64,000 bases of DNA from Rhynchopus sp. YZ270_cl-10 (lineage: Eukaryota > Euglenozoa > Diplonemea > Diplonemida > Diplonemidae): positions 342,501-406,500 of the forward strand of contig OZ037853.1 of the NCBI GenBank assembly GCA_964035575.1. The letters run 5' to 3'. Under the pieces are notes generated by a model. The model saw only the letters and a program-made list of their open reading frames with translations, ran no database searches and had not been told where the DNA came from. Every line of letters begins with the position of its first letter. Positions within the stretch are counted from its first letter, which is position 1. Shown here in pieces: positions 49,723 through 60,269 of this stretch. The translations under genes and the position numbers were made by a program.

Positions 49723-51260
49723 AGAGAGGGAATGTAGTTCTTTCCGCAGGAATGGAGCTGGTCGCACGAACAGTTCGTTGGGCAGGTGTGGCCGCCTCTG
49801 GCAGCCACCTGATCGTTGATGCCGTTGATGTGCGCAACGAAGGCCGCACTGCTCGCATCCTCCGAAGCATTGTAGTTCCAGAACGACGCAGCAGCAACGA
49901 AGCCACGCGGCCAGATCATCCCTCCGATGGACTTTGCAAACTCGTCGTCATACTTTGGGTCGTACAGGGCTGACCCAACGGGCTTCGATTTTGGGTTGTA
50001 ACACTGGCTGATGTATGTGTAGGTGTCGGACCACATGCTGATTTCACCGCCCAACAGCAGATCCCTCTGGGCAAGCGGCACTGTCGTGCCGATGTCGTAC
50101 CAGCTCTTCTTCCACCCAGCAGCACCACCCGGAGCTGCCTCGGTGTAATAGAAGTGAGACGAGTTTGAGGCAAGAGCCTGACGCCCAGATGCGGTGATCT
50201 CACCTGGGTTGTGGCGTGACCAGGCGTCGACGATTGTCGTAGTCTGCGCAGCGCCAGCGTCGAACATCAACTCCTCCCATCCAGCCGGGTGCTTCTTCAG
50301 GTCTTTCGCGATGAACTCCTGCATGACCCGCTCCAGGGCAAACGTGTCGTTCACAAGGCACACCCCGGTCTGCGCGGTTTCATCGCACCCAATGTTGAAG
50401 ACCTCGTCTGGGAACAGCGCGCTCATCTCCGTGAAGAGCTTCTTCAGCACGTTTGCGGTTGAGTTGCTGGCGTCATTGTAGAGCTGCCTGCGGCTGGCGG
50501 AGTCTGTGCAGAATTTGATTCCTTCACTTTCGATCGGAAGGAACCCTCTGCTGTGACCGGGAATGTCAAACTCGGGGACGACACGAATGCCACGATCGCC
50601 TGCGTACGCAATCATCTTCTTGATGTCGTCCTGGGAGTAAAATCCTGCCTGGAGCCCGGTCAGCGCATTGGTCAGGTTCGGGTAGATTTTCGATTCAACA
50701 CCGAATCTGCAGAAGTCACTGGCGTGGAGGTGAAGAACGTTCATCTTGACGTACGACATAGTGTCCAGCAGGTTGTAGATCAGCGGCATCGGGAAGAAGC
50801 GACGCCCTGCGTCCACCATCAGACCACGCCATGCGTACTGCGGTGCGTCTGCAATGCTGACACGCGGCAGCATCCCGTTGCCCTCAGAAATGAGCTGTGT
50901 GATCGTCTCCATTGCGTACATTGCACCGTACACGGAGCGTGCTGTGACCACCACCACGTCACCCATGCTGTCCACGGTGTACCCATAATCGGTCTTGGAA
51001 TGGACGCCTTCATCCAGGGAGGAAAGTTCGAAGCGAAGTTTTGGAGAGACGCCAACCGAAGAGAGCTGCGTGCCCACAATCCTCTCGTACCTCTCAGCGG
51101 CCCTCAGCAGTGTGGCCGAGCCCAGCTCCGACACAGCAGAGACGAAAGAGAAGTCGGTGTAGACATTCGCAGCACCCCTCGCTGTGGACACACTGTGCGG
51201 CTGCGGCCACACCGCAGACGCACACCCACACAACGCGAATAGGGCAAGAGCTTTCTTCAT
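49719..51260 (-). CDS. Secreted GH20 beta-N-acetylhexosaminidase
   Basis: 513 aa. N-terminal signal peptide (MKKALALFALCGCASAVWPQ), a GH20b-type N-domain to about 130, then the GH20 barrel: APQYAWRGLMVDAGRRFFPM, MSYVKMNVLHLHASDFCRFG, RGIRVVPEFDIPGHSRGFLP and the catalytic Asp-Glu in VFNIGCDETAQTG (about 285; most family members have H-x-G-G-D-E). Further conserved segments are PAGWEELMFDAGA and LLLGGEISMWSDTY. It should remove terminal GlcNAc/GalNAc from glycans or chitin-type oligomers in lysosome-like compartments or outside the cell. A Cys-rich C-terminus (CPTNCSCDQLHSC) is additional. It appears intact. An acceptor ccctcag with a downstream pyrimidine run precedes the ATG. Confidence 0.94.
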   Translation of the reverse strand: MKKALALFALCGCASAVWPQPHSVSTARGAANVYTDFSFVSAVSELGSATLLRAAERYERIVGTQLSSVGVSPKLRFELSSLDEGVHSKTDYGYTVDSMGDVVVVTARSVYGAMYAMETITQLISEGNGMLPRVSIADAPQYAWRGLMVDAGRRFFPMPLIYNLLDTMSYVKMNVLHLHASDFCRFGVESKIYPNLTNALTGLQAGFYSQDDIKKMIAYAGDRGIRVVPEFDIPGHSRGFLPIESEGIKFCTDSASRRQLYNDASNSTANVLKKLFTEMSALFPDEVFNIGCDETAQTGVCLVNDTFALERVMQEFIAKDLKKHPAGWEELMFDAGAAQTTTIVDAWSRHNPGEITASGRQALASNSSHFYYTEAAPGGAAGWKKSWYDIGTTVPLAQRDLLLGGEISMWSDTYTYISQCYNPKSKPVGSALYDPKYDDEFAKSIGGMIWPRGFVAAASFWNYNASEDASSAAFVAHINGINDQVAARGGHTCPTNCSCDQLHSCGKNYIPSL

Positions 51261-51283
51261 GATCGGAGGAGGAATGGAAAAAC

Positions 51284-51300
51284 CTGAGGGGTATAGTGGT
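51284..51300 (-). promoter_or_regulatory. Candidate trans-splice acceptor of the hexosaminidase gene
   Basis: The minus strand reads actatacccctcag 24 nt before the ATG, followed by gtttttccattcctcctccg. The AG after the pyrimidine-rich stretch would give a short leader. Confidence 0.4.
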
Positions 51301-51494
51301 GGGGGTGGGTGGTGGTGGGTGGTTGTTTCAGTCTAAATATTGGGGGAAAATCGATGTTTTTTATTGTTCAATTGGCGGTTTTTGTGGTTAGGGGATTCAC
51401 AGCGAGGGCTATGCTGATGAGGTGGCCAGCTGAATGCGGTGTGGTAGGATCGATAAGGCATTGGGGTATGGGGGTGGGGGGGTATGACAGCAAG

Positions 51495-52032
51495 CACGGT
51501 GCGGTAGTCATCAAAATGACAACCTCAAGGACATGTCAAAGGACAACCCTCGGTGCGAGACAACCCCTAGGTTGTCAGTGACAACCTAGGGGTTGTCAAA
51601 TGACAACCTGAGGTTGTCAAATGACAACCTATAGGTTGTCATTTGACAACCTTATGCATGTGAAATGCCTTGCAACAGCCATTTTTATTGGAAATGTGGG
51701 AGGTTGGTGGTTACCTGTTTGATTGTTGATTGTTGTTTGCTGTCTCTGCACTGTAAAAATTTATTTAAAAAAAAAGGAGGAGATGGGGGGGTGATTTCTG
51801 TTTTTGTTGATTTCATGATGATTTGGGTCCCTCACCCCCTTTGTAAAAATCCCGCCCATACACATATGGATGTTGCAAGGCATTTCACATGCATAAGGTT
51901 GTCAAATGACAACCTATAGGTTGTCATTTGACAACCCCTAGGTTGTCACTGACAACCTATAGGGTTGTCATAATTATGACATGTCATTGAGGTTGTCATT
52001 TAGGTTGTCATTTTGCTGACTACCGCACCGTG
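51495..52032. mobile_element. 538-bp foldback element with TTGTCA/TGACAA arrays
   Basis: Terminal inverted repeats start CACGGTGCGGTAGTCA (51495-51510 and 52017-52032). Each arm then carries multiple copies of TGACAACC/GGTTGTCA in both orientations with CTAGG or CTATAGG spacers. The inner arms include cttatgcatgtgaaatgcct (51650) and its complement (51880). A centre of about 190 bp is unique. AG precedes and follows the element. Same architecture as 2487-5967, with different octamers. Confidence 0.88.
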
Positions 52033-52285
52033 AGGTGCTGAGAACGGGCTATGAGAGGTGTGGTCAGGGTAGCGTGATTTCGAGGTTGTGCCGAAGCAAG
52101 ACACCTGAACCGTGTCCTGGTGTCTTACCCTAGGCCAGCTGCCACAGCTGCGCGTCCTCACCTTCCCACCTCTTGAAGGGTGGCCTTCCGTATCCGTACC
52201 ACCTGGTGGCGCTGTCTCTGTCCCGTCATCTGTATCCAGGGTGTGCGTCGTGCAGCTTCGAGGTCGCAGTGCGCAGCTGGCGGCG

Positions 52286-53044
52286 TCACTCTGCGTGTCT
52301 CAGTCGCTTCCGGGATTCCTCAAGTGGTTCGTCTCTGCTGAGGTTCGGACGGGATTCAACCACTAACTCCCACAGATCTCGTTCCTTCACTATGCTCGAC
52401 ACAACATCGCTGCAGCCGGTGAGGTAGATGCTCCTCAACGAATAGCATTCAAAAAGGAACAAGTACCCACTTTTTCCTTGGTTAATTTGTGTTACATTGC
52501 TGAATGGTGACAAGTCCAATGTACACAAAGAACTGCAACGAGCAACGAAGCCATTACCAATTTGCGTAACATGGATCAACCCTGAAAGGTTGATGCTTGT
52601 CAATGAAGTGCAGTCCGCAAGAAAGCGGTTCCCAATGCGAGTCACAACAGACTCAGCACTCAGATCAAGACTCGTCATCGATACGCCCCACAAGAAGTGA
52701 GCAGGAATCACCGTCGTAACCTCCGCCTGCAGAAGCAAACACGCAACCTCAGGATCCCTCACCCTCTCCAGCCTCTCAGCAGTGATGTCGGTCTCACCCA
52801 ACGCATGAAGTGCTACTCTGGCCTCTTGCTTCGTCGTCGTCGACAGGACTATTGTGTCTCCAGCACTCAGCTGCGTCATGTCGTATCCTTCGTCCATCGC
52901 CACCCCACCGAAACTCATCACAAAGCCGTCTTCAGGCAACCCCACTGCAGACGCCACCTTCCGACGCATCACCGCAGGTGTGTCTTCCTCACCCAGCTCC
53001 ACCGTATCCTTCACTCCGTTCCACCCCTTGATAGTCAAATCCAT
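52286..53044 (-). CDS. UBL-LRR protein 5
   Basis: 252 aa from MDLTI at 53044, complete. UBL domain, linker (HALGETDITAERLERVRDPE), four or five LRRs (MTSLDLSAESVVTRIGNRFL, IHVTQIGNGFVARCSSLCTL), then the VVESRPNLSRDEPLEES tail. One repeat carries a short extra segment (INQGKSGYLFLFECYSLRSI). Its 5' flank (53045-53487) is the type shared with gene 6 and differs from that of genes 1, 2, 4 and 7. This defines two subfamilies and confirms MDLTI as the common start. Confidence 0.9.
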   Translation of the reverse strand: MDLTIKGWNGVKDTVELGEEDTPAVMRRKVASAVGLPEDGFVMSFGGVAMDEGYDMTQLSAGDTIVLSTTTKQEARVALHALGETDITAERLERVRDPEVACLLLQAEVTTVIPAHFLWGVSMTSLDLSAESVVTRIGNRFLADCTSLTSINLSGLIHVTQIGNGFVARCSSLCTLDLSPFSNVTQINQGKSGYLFLFECYSLRSIYLTGCSDVVSSIVKERDLWELVVESRPNLSRDEPLEESRKRLRHAE

Positions 53045-53487
53045 TGTTGCTTTTTGTGTTTCCCGAGGTTTTCCCTTGTTGTTGTCCTGTGGTGATGTTC
53101 ATGCGGAGAAGGTGTGGGGAAAGAAACAACACAGCACATCTGCTCTCTTCTGAGACAGCCCTGACATCGGAAGGTACAACCCTCCTTACTACCTTAGGGT
53201 GCAAAAGGCTAAAACCTTTCAAATGTCGAAAAGAAAGCATCAAATCTTGAAAGTGCTGACACCTCAAGACACATCCAGAACACTCTCCAGGGAGGGGTAG
53301 CACTCAGGCACGCACACGAGCCCTGCACTCTCGTCACCACACGAACCAGACAACAGGCCCATACCCCCCACACGACGCTTGGTAGCTTCGAGTCAAACAC
53401 TCAAACGGACACCCCCTGTACCCTCATTTGCGTCCATAACGGTTATCCTTCCCTCCCCTGCCTGCAGTCATGTAGAAAACACAGGGT
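53045..53487. repeat. 5'-flank block shared by UBL-LRR 5 and 6
   Basis: About 443 bp repeated at 57048-57491 with few differences, ending at catgtagaaaacacaggg. Beyond it the two loci diverge. Confidence 0.9.
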
Positions 53488-53926
53488 TTGTGTTGACTGC
53501 TCCGATCCTCAACACAATAAAAACCTCCCCCAAAAGTAAACAAACATTCCTCGGGACCAGAAGAACGCGAACCAGGGATCAAAGACCCCCATGAAGGAGG
53601 TGTGGTGTTCGCATCTCGTTCCACCTAAACCCACAAATGAGGAAAGTGGTAAATCTAAAAGAGGGGGACTGTCCAGTGTTCCTAACGCTAGTTTTAAACT
53701 AAACGTTTTAAACGTTTTAAATTCTAAACGTTTTAAACTGTTTTAAACGTTTTAAACTCGAATAAAAAACGGTGGTGAATTTTGGCTTTTCAGGCAAAAA
53801 AAAAAAAAATTTTTTTTTTTTTTTTACAGGCAAAAAAAAATGTCTTTGCGAAAAAATGTGGTATTTTCCTCTTTGCTGAACTTTTCAGTGGCAGCAGGCA
53901 CGGTGTAATTAGACACCGCATGGTGT

Positions 53927-54150
53927 CTAATTACAAGGTGCCACCAGCTCTGCCTGATAGGCCGAGCAGAGTGTGCCTGCGCCACTGGATGCTTGGTGTG
54001 CCCCCTTTGGTGTAGTGGAGCCGTCGTTGTGGTAGAAGATGGCCCCCACTCCTCCTTGGGGGTGCGCTGATCTGGTAGTCAGTGAAGCGCGTAGTGTTCT
54101 GTTTACCGTGTGCAAGGATCTGTCTGTGTAGACGCGTCCCGTGTGGGGTG
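53927..54150 (-). pseudogene. RNase H domain fragment inside the hAT element
   Basis: Minus strand: ALPPHTGRVYTDRSLHTVNR, then GGVGAIFYHNDGSTTPKGAH and AGTLCSAYQAELVA. The YTDxS, GGVGAIFY and CSAYQAELVA motifs, in this order, are those of the ribonuclease H domain found in I/ingi-type LINEs. The Gly of TDGS is Arg here. The rest of the LINE is missing, so it was captured or inserted and then trimmed. Confidence 0.65.
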
Positions 54151-54595
54151 GCAGAGCCGCAAGAGCCAGTTCCGTCCTTTGCCGGTTCTCTTCGCTGCTT
54201 GCAGAGTCACTCTTGCTGACACCCGGTATTTCTGGTGATCAGCACGTCATTCAGCGTACGATCCCACTCCCACGGTGACACGGGGTCGTGGTCCAGTAAG
54301 GGTGCGCGTACGCTGTGGCGATAGGCTCCCGTCTCCTCCACAGTCTCTATCGCTCCGGCAAGCCAGCTGTCGCCTGCAGGTAGCTTAGTCGATATCGCAG
54401 CAGCTCTACCAGGGGAGTCCTCCACCCGCATGAACTTCTCCAGGTCGTCCGCCGCTGCTGTTGTGGACAGAGAAGACACAGTGGTGTCCCATGGTGTCCC
54501 CATCACACACTAGCCCACTCAACTTATCTTTTTCTCATGCAGGTGCGTGCAGATCTCCTCCGCATTGTGCAAGTCCTCCTCCAAAACTTTTGTGC

Positions 54596-54915
54596 TTACA
54601 GGGCGGGCATCCGCACCCTCGCGACAAGGGTGAACACCTTCTCGTCGTTGTGCGCCTTCCAGCCATCAACGTATACCGAGATGTGCAGGCTCTTTGCTAG
54701 GGCTGCTCTCACAGGAACCATGACCCTGTCATACTCAGCCTTAAGTACCCTGTTACCCATCTGGAACCCGCTGGGAATTTTTGACACATCAAATGCTGGC
54801 ACCAAGCGCTTGATCAGCCAGGTTTTAGCGCACTCATTAGGGTACCGTACAGGAAACAAGTTAGCAGGAGAAACCAAGAAAAACCAGGCTAAATTGACCC
54901 CAGATGCACCAAAAC
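54596..54915 (-). pseudogene. hAT transposase fragment
   Basis: Minus-strand frame: YPNECAKTWLIKRLVPAFDV, SKIPSGFQMGNRVLKAEYDR, then SLHISVYVDGWKAHNDEKVF. The VDGW with its context is the first catalytic-aspartate region of hAT transposases. Downstream catalytic parts are absent. 54207-54506 contains another frame (DDLEKFMRVEDSPGRAAAIS) that may belong to the same lost gene. Confidence 0.7.
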
Positions 54916-55430
54916 TATGATTTTTGATACAGAAAAAAAAAATTCGAAAAATTCCCCCCACTTTTTTTACGTTTTTTTGTGCAGAACTGTCACCCGTTTT
55001 TTATTCGAGTTTTAAACGTTTAAAACGTTTAAAACGTTTAAAACGCGTTTTAAATAATTTAAAACGTTTAAAACGTTTTAAACGTTTTAAACGCAAAATT
55101 AGGAACACTGGGACTGTCGCTATGTTGTTTGTATCTTTCACGAAAAGGCGGGAGGGAAAAATCTGCCCCACTGTACCTTGGTGAGTGACCACGACACCAA
55201 GGTAGCAGTGCAGCACCGCGAGACCCTCCAAAGCACTGCTTCACAACACCGTTCCGCCCTTTGTGCACACCCTGGCCAGCCGCCTGTCGCCGTCACATAA
55301 GACACCCCTGCCCGCCCGCAGCCGCTGCAGCAGCGTTTCCAGCTCTGTTGTCTGCAGTGCTTTGCGGGAGGAGTGGCCTGTGAGGGTGTGCGTCGTGCAG
55401 CTTCGAGGTCGCAGTGCACAGCTGGCGGCG

Positions 55431-57047
55431 TCACTCTGCGTGTCTCAGTCGCTCGCGGGATTCCTCAAGTGGTTCGTCTCTGCTGAGGTTCGGACGGGAT
55501 TCAACCACCAACTCCTTCAGCGTACAGTTCCACACTGCCCTCGACACAACATCGCTGCAGCCGGTGAGGTAGATGCTGTCCAACGTATAGCATTTATCAA
55601 GAAAGCAGAAGTTGCCAATCTCTGTGACACTGCTGAATGGTGATAAGTCCAGTGTACGCAAAGAACTGCATCCATCAAGAAAGCTGGCGTCAATATGTGT
55701 TACACTGCTCAGAGGTGTTAAGTCGAGTGTGCGCAAAGCACTGCATCCTTGAAGGAAGTAGGGACCAACATGTGTAACATGGATCAACCCAGACAGGTTG
55801 ATGCTTGTCAATGACGTGCAGCTCATAAGAAAGCTGTACCCGATTTGAGTCACAACAGACTCAGCACTCAGATCAAGACTCGTCAACGATGCCCTGTTCA
55901 AGAAGAAATCAGGAATCACCGTCGCAACCTCCGCCTGCAGAAGCAAACACGCAACCTCAGGATCCTGCACACTCTTCAGCCTCTCAGCCGTGATGTCAGT
56001 CTCACCCAACGCATGAAGTGCTGCTCTGGCCTCGTGCTTCGTCGTCGTCGACAGGTGGGGGCCCGTTTTCGATGCATGCACCCCTATCCGAGATAGGTGA
56101 TACAATACATCGTGGAGGTGATGTTACATAAGTCCATCACCGCCCCTGCTGTGCCCATCCTTCTGCTTCGTCTGCTTCTTCTTGAAGAAGCCTCCCAGCG
56201 TCGTCTGTCGCCCCTTCGAGGTGTCGTGGTGGCGGCGGCAGCAGTGATCCAGCGTACTCTTTTCTTGCACACAGTTCCCGCACCTCGAGAGTCTATGCTT
56301 AGTGCATGCTTCGTGTCGGATCGGTAACCCGTCGTCGTTGGAGTGGTGCGCAAAGCAGCAATGCATCAGGTCTGCCTGGGCGTTCTTCGAGCAGGCATCA
56401 CACTTCGTCTTCCGTGCAGCACACATATCGCAAACTGGAAGATCGGAACCGCTCCTTCAGGTGCCTTCACGGGTGCGTCCCCTGGACGCACGTGCTCATG
56501 GTGCCGGTAGCGAGCATGCGCAGATGTCTCCTGTTCAGCCCGCTGGATGAATGGTAGTGCCTTCCTGCCCCTAACTTCTGTGGAGGGGTACGCCGTCTCA
56601 GCAGAATACTCCCCCATCCATGTACCTCTCGCTCTATCGCCAACACGGAGCTCCACCTCAGACATGCCTTCGGAGCTGCGTTGCAGACGGTACGCCACAC
56701 CAGCATCGTATAGCGCACGCAATGCCTTCAACGTTTCTTCTCCGCCGGCAAAGATAGGACGGCGGTCGATGCCTGTGATGGCGTTCGCCCCAAACGAAGC
56801 GAGAACATGCGTTACCTTCACCTTCCCCGGATTTCGTCGTCGTCGACAGGACTATCGTGTCTCCAGCACTCAGCTGCGTCATGTCGTATCCTTCGTCCAT
56901 CGCCTTCCCACCGAAACTCATCACAAAGCCGTCTTCAGGCAACCCCACTGCAGACGCCACCTTCCGACGCATCACCGCAGGTGTGTCATCCTCACCCAGC
57001 TCCACCGTATCCTTTACTCCGTTCCACCCCTTGATAGTCAAATCCAT
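55431..57047 (-). pseudogene. UBL-LRR gene 6, interrupted by the zinc-finger/PIP-box retroelement
   Basis: UBL domain from the ATG at 57047 to about 56850 (ending GDTIVLSTTTK), insertion at 56055-56832, then the frame resumes with LSTTTKHEARAALHALGETD. The linker and five LRRs follow (IHVTHVGPYFLQGCSALRTL, VTHIDASFLDGCSSLRTLDL), with the VVESRPNLSRDEPLEES tail to the stop at 55431. Apart from the insertion the coding sequence is undamaged. Read through into the insert, the UBL would be extended by a foreign frame (SGEGEGNACSRFVWGERHHR) and stop after about 70 residues. Confidence 0.88.
56055..56832 (-). mobile_element. 5'-truncated retroelement with zinc-finger/PIP-box ORF end (copy 2)
   Basis: 778 bp flanked by the 17-bp duplication ttcgtcgtcgtcgacag (56038-56054 and 56833-56849). 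About 97% identical by eye to 21401-22208, ending at the same 3' base but 28 bp shorter at the 5' end. The C-terminal frame with Cys/His clusters and QTTLGGFF is kept (56124-56426), but a one-base loss near 56415 separates it from the upstream frame (56366-56821). It sits at the same position of the host gene as copy 1, yet with a different target duplication. Confidence 0.85.
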
Positions 57048-57491
57048 TGTTGCTTTTTGTGTTTCCCGAGGTTTTCCCTTGTTGTTGTCCTGCGGTGATG
57101 TTGATGTGGAGAAGGTGTGTGGAAAGAAACAACGCAGCACATCTGCTCTCTTCTGAGACAGCCCTGACATCGGAGGGGTACAGCCCTCCTTACTACCTTA
57201 GGGTGCAAAAGCCCAAAACCTTTCAAATGTCGAAAAGAAAGCATCAAATCTTGAAAGTGCTGACACCTCAAGACACATCCAGAACACTCTCCAGGGAGGG
57301 GTAGCACTCAGGCACGCACACGAGCCCTGCACTCTCGTCACCACACGAACCAGACAACAGGCCCATACCCCCCACACGACGCTTGGTAGCTTCGAGTCAA
57401 ACACTCAAACGGACACCCCCTGTACCCTCATTTGCGTCCATAACGGTTATCCTTCCCTCCCCTGCCTGCAGTCATGTAGAAAACACAGGGT
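57048..57491. repeat. 5'-flank block of UBL-LRR 6
   Basis: Second copy of 53045-53487. The following 57492-58068 is unique; an open minus-strand frame there has no convincing protein character. Confidence 0.9.
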
Positions 57492-58068
57492 CCCGGCAAA
57501 AAAAAAACCCAAACCTAAAAAAAACCCACAACCCAATAACCCCCACCTTGCATCACTGCCTCCCCTCCACGAACACATACACCTTCGATGCCCCAACCCC
57601 TGCCCCCTTAGTCCTCCAGGGTAGTCGTTTGTTCAAGATCAGGTGCGTCCGCACGCGAAAAAGGCATCAAAAAAAAACTGTTGTTGAAAACCCTCCACAG
57701 GCTGCACATCCCTCGTTCTCCTCGCTCTGCAAGACACCTCTCTGCTGGGATGCATCACCGTATCCACAGCAGTTTCCTGACAGTGCACCTTGGTACATAA
57801 CCGGTGCACCGTGTGGACCCCCCAACCGTGCAGTCCTACATCCATTTCCAGGTCCGCATCTGACAGAACAGAGAAACGAAGGAGTGCACAACACTACTGT
57901 TGTGTGGACAGCAGACCCTAGAGCCGAGGTGGCAATCTGATGCAAGAGATCAATGGAGGGGGTGAATGTGAGCGGCGGCGGCACCACAGCGCAACATAGG
58001 TTCCTGTGGGACCACTTGACCACATGAGGCTGGAACGAACGGATTGACGCCAAATGTACTACGCTACT

Positions 58069-58330
58069 CGAATCCTCAACACAATAAAAACCTCCCCCAA
58101 AAGTAAACAAACATTCATCGGGAGGACCAGAAGAACGCGAACCAGGGATCAAAGACCCATGAAGGATGTGTGGTGTTCGCATCTCGTTCCACCTAAACCC
58201 ATAAAATGAGGAAAGTGGCAAATATAAAAGAGGGGGACTGTCGCTATTTTGTTCGTATTTTTCACGAAAAGGGAGGGAGGGTAAAATGTGCCCCACTGTA
58301 CCTTGGTGAGTGACCACAACACCAAGGTAC
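58069..58330. repeat. Repeat that preserves the hAT empty site
   Basis: Matches 53500-53673 plus 55111-55200 (cctcaacacaataaaaacct ... caaggta). The hAT element at 53674 split the other copy. It leads into the tandem IRG units. Confidence 0.88.
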
Positions 58331-59531
58331 TGGGCAACGGGGACGGGAGGGGAGATTTTGCGTTGTTGCAGGAAAATGAAAGGTGCAGTCTCAACAAGCA
58401 AACAAAAAAACAGCAAAAATTGAAACCGCACCCTACTTTTCCTTTTAATGTTTTTCCCCCACCCCCACAAACAATAAACGTGAATAAAGCAATAAAAACA
58501 ATAAAGACAAACCCGCAAAGTGGTGAAACGCACACACCTCGACCTGTCGGTGAAATGTGGCTCTACTCCAACCCGCCACGGATTAGAAAAATGGAAAAAG
58601 GATGGAAGTAAGGTACGGTGTTCAATTTCCTTTTAGCATTGCATGTAATCATACAACAAAAGAAACAACCCACACAGACTGGGGAGTTGGATACTTCTCG
58701 CATAAAAAAGCAACCATGCAACAGTTTGCTCCTCACCAACAACCTCTGTGAGCGTTTCACAGATGTGAACGCAGCTAGAAAAGGGAAAACAACATTTCTC
58801 ATTTTTTTGGTTTTTGTTTTTGATAGCGCAGTTTTATTTTTCCTTTTTGTATTTATGCCTGCCTAATCAGCTACTGGGCAACGGGGACGCGAGGGGATAT
58901 TTTGTGTCGTTGCAGGAAAATGAAAGGTGCAGTCTCAACAAGCAAACTTTTATTTCCCAACCCAACAACGATAAAGCGTGAAGACAATAGATAAAAGCAA
59001 AGAAGTAATTTTAGGTTTTGTGAGGCACTCAACGAGTGTGCCGGCTCTGTGGCGTCACGGAGCCACCAACACTCCCCAGTCATTTTTCCTGCGCATCCAG
59101 GAAAACTCGCAGTATGCGACAAGGAAACACTGAAGCAAAAAACACAAAATTGGGAGGGAGGGAGGGAGGGAAACGAAAAAAATTTTCTTCACAGTAACAA
59201 AGTGTGAGGAAGAAGAAAAGAAAGCGAATAAAAACGAAGAAACAGTGTTTTTTTTGAATGTGATGTTGTTGTTGGGGTGAGGAGAATAAAACAGTTCCAA
59301 GAAAAGCTCCTGCGTCGGTTTTCATTTTGTTAAAAAAAAAACAGCAACAACAAAAGAAACAACCCACACAGACTGGGGAGTTGGATACTTCTCGCATAAA
59401 AAAGCAACCATGCAACAGTTTGCTCCTCACCAACAACCTCTGTGAGCGTTTCACAGATGTGAACGCAGCTGGAAAAGGGAAAACAACATTTCTCATTTTT
59501 TTTGGTTTTTGTTTTTGTGAAGGTGCGCTTT

Positions 59532-60269
59532 TCATCCTGCACGCGGGAAGCGCAGCTGCACCTTCTGCTCGATCCACTTCAGCACCTCACCTTCATCGAA
59601 CAACTCCTCCGCCTTCACCTTCTTCACGTCCTCCTTCGCCTTCCCAAACTTCTTCATGCTCACACAAAGCCCTTCACGGACCCCGTCTCCCTGCAGGCCA
59701 CGCTGTTCACCTGCAGCGATAGCACGGATCTTCGTGCGAGCGCCACGATCGCTCAGGGCCTCGTCATCAATCAGGGCGTCAACGGCCTGGTCGCACTTCG
59801 ACCGCACCACACAGTAAGGGAGGCTTTGTGCTTTGAAGTGCTTCAGGAACGCAGGCAAATATTCCGGGACGGCGTCGTTGTACAGCACCACGATTGCATC
59901 AAAACCAATCAATCCAAACTTGTCTGCGTATGTGTCAACAGGGAAGTTCTTAGTCCCACAGCCAGGGACGTCCCACATCTTCAGGTTGCCTTCCCCCTGG
60001 TAGCGCGCCATGGTCATTGTGGTTTCACCTGCGCCAACTGCCGCCACCTTGTCACCCACAATCGCGTTGATTGTGGAGGACTTTCCAACCCCTCGCGGGC
60101 CGATAATGGCGATGTTGTAGTGCTTCACACAGTCAATCCCGCACCTCCTCTGCACGTCCGCCCTTGATTCTGGGGTTGTGTCAGGCTTCGGTGCCGCAGG
60201 AGGCTTCTGGAACAGAGTGTACAACGCCTTAGCAACAACGACACCAATCATTGACGCTACTGCACCCAT
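59532..60269 (-). CDS. IRG-like (p47-type) GTPase A
   Basis: 245 aa from the ATG at 60269. It starts MGAVASMIG, an N-myristoylation-type motif with Gly2 and Ser6, followed by a hydrophobic stretch (VVVAKALYTLF). G1 is GPRGVGKSS at 57-65. The GETTMTMARYQ segment holds the G2 threonine. G3 is MWDVPGCGT (about 98) and G4 is RSKCD (about 157). The order and spacing (GETT, WDxPGxGT, YADKFGLIGFDAIVVLYND) are those of immunity-related GTPases rather than Ras-like proteins. A Lys/Glu-rich helix (KAKEDVKKVKAEELF) and a basic tail follow. IRGs act on vacuole and parasite membranes in animals; a membrane role here is inference. It is only about 60% of animal IRG length, lacking most of the C-terminal helical domain. 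Confidence 0.85.
   Translation of the reverse strand: MGAVASMIGVVVAKALYTLFQKPPAAPKPDTTPESRADVQRRCGIDCVKHYNIAIIGPRGVGKSSTINAIVGDKVAAVGAGETTMTMARYQGEGNLKMWDVPGCGTKNFPVDTYADKFGLIGFDAIVVLYNDAVPEYLPAFLKHFKAQSLPYCVVRSKCDQAVDALIDDEALSDRGARTKIRAIAAGEQRGLQGDGVREGLCVSMKKFGKAKEDVKKVKAEELFDEGEVLKWIEQKVQLRFPRAG

Larger units (their letters stand above)
53674..55110 (-). mobile_element. Defunct hAT-superfamily DNA transposon
   Basis: 1,437 bp. 12-bp terminal inverted repeats cagtgttcctaa/ttaggaacactg; the first five bases fit the hAT end pattern. An exact 8-bp target duplication ggactgtc (53666-53673 and 55111-55118) is present. The empty site is preserved in the related repeat at 58228 (gagggggactgtcgctat), which confirms the boundaries. 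Subterminal regions are arrays of gttttaaac/cgtttaaaac motifs ending in inverted tcgaataaaaaacgg (53757 and about 55000). The interior carries transposase and RNase H scraps and a small hairpin (gtaattagacacc at 53907 with its complement at 53924). Confidence 0.93.

Noticed and set aside
57667-58533. 288-codon minus-strand ORF
   Set aside because: It runs across junctions between repeat blocks (UTR block, hAT empty-site repeat, unique DNA), so the frame cannot be a single evolved gene.
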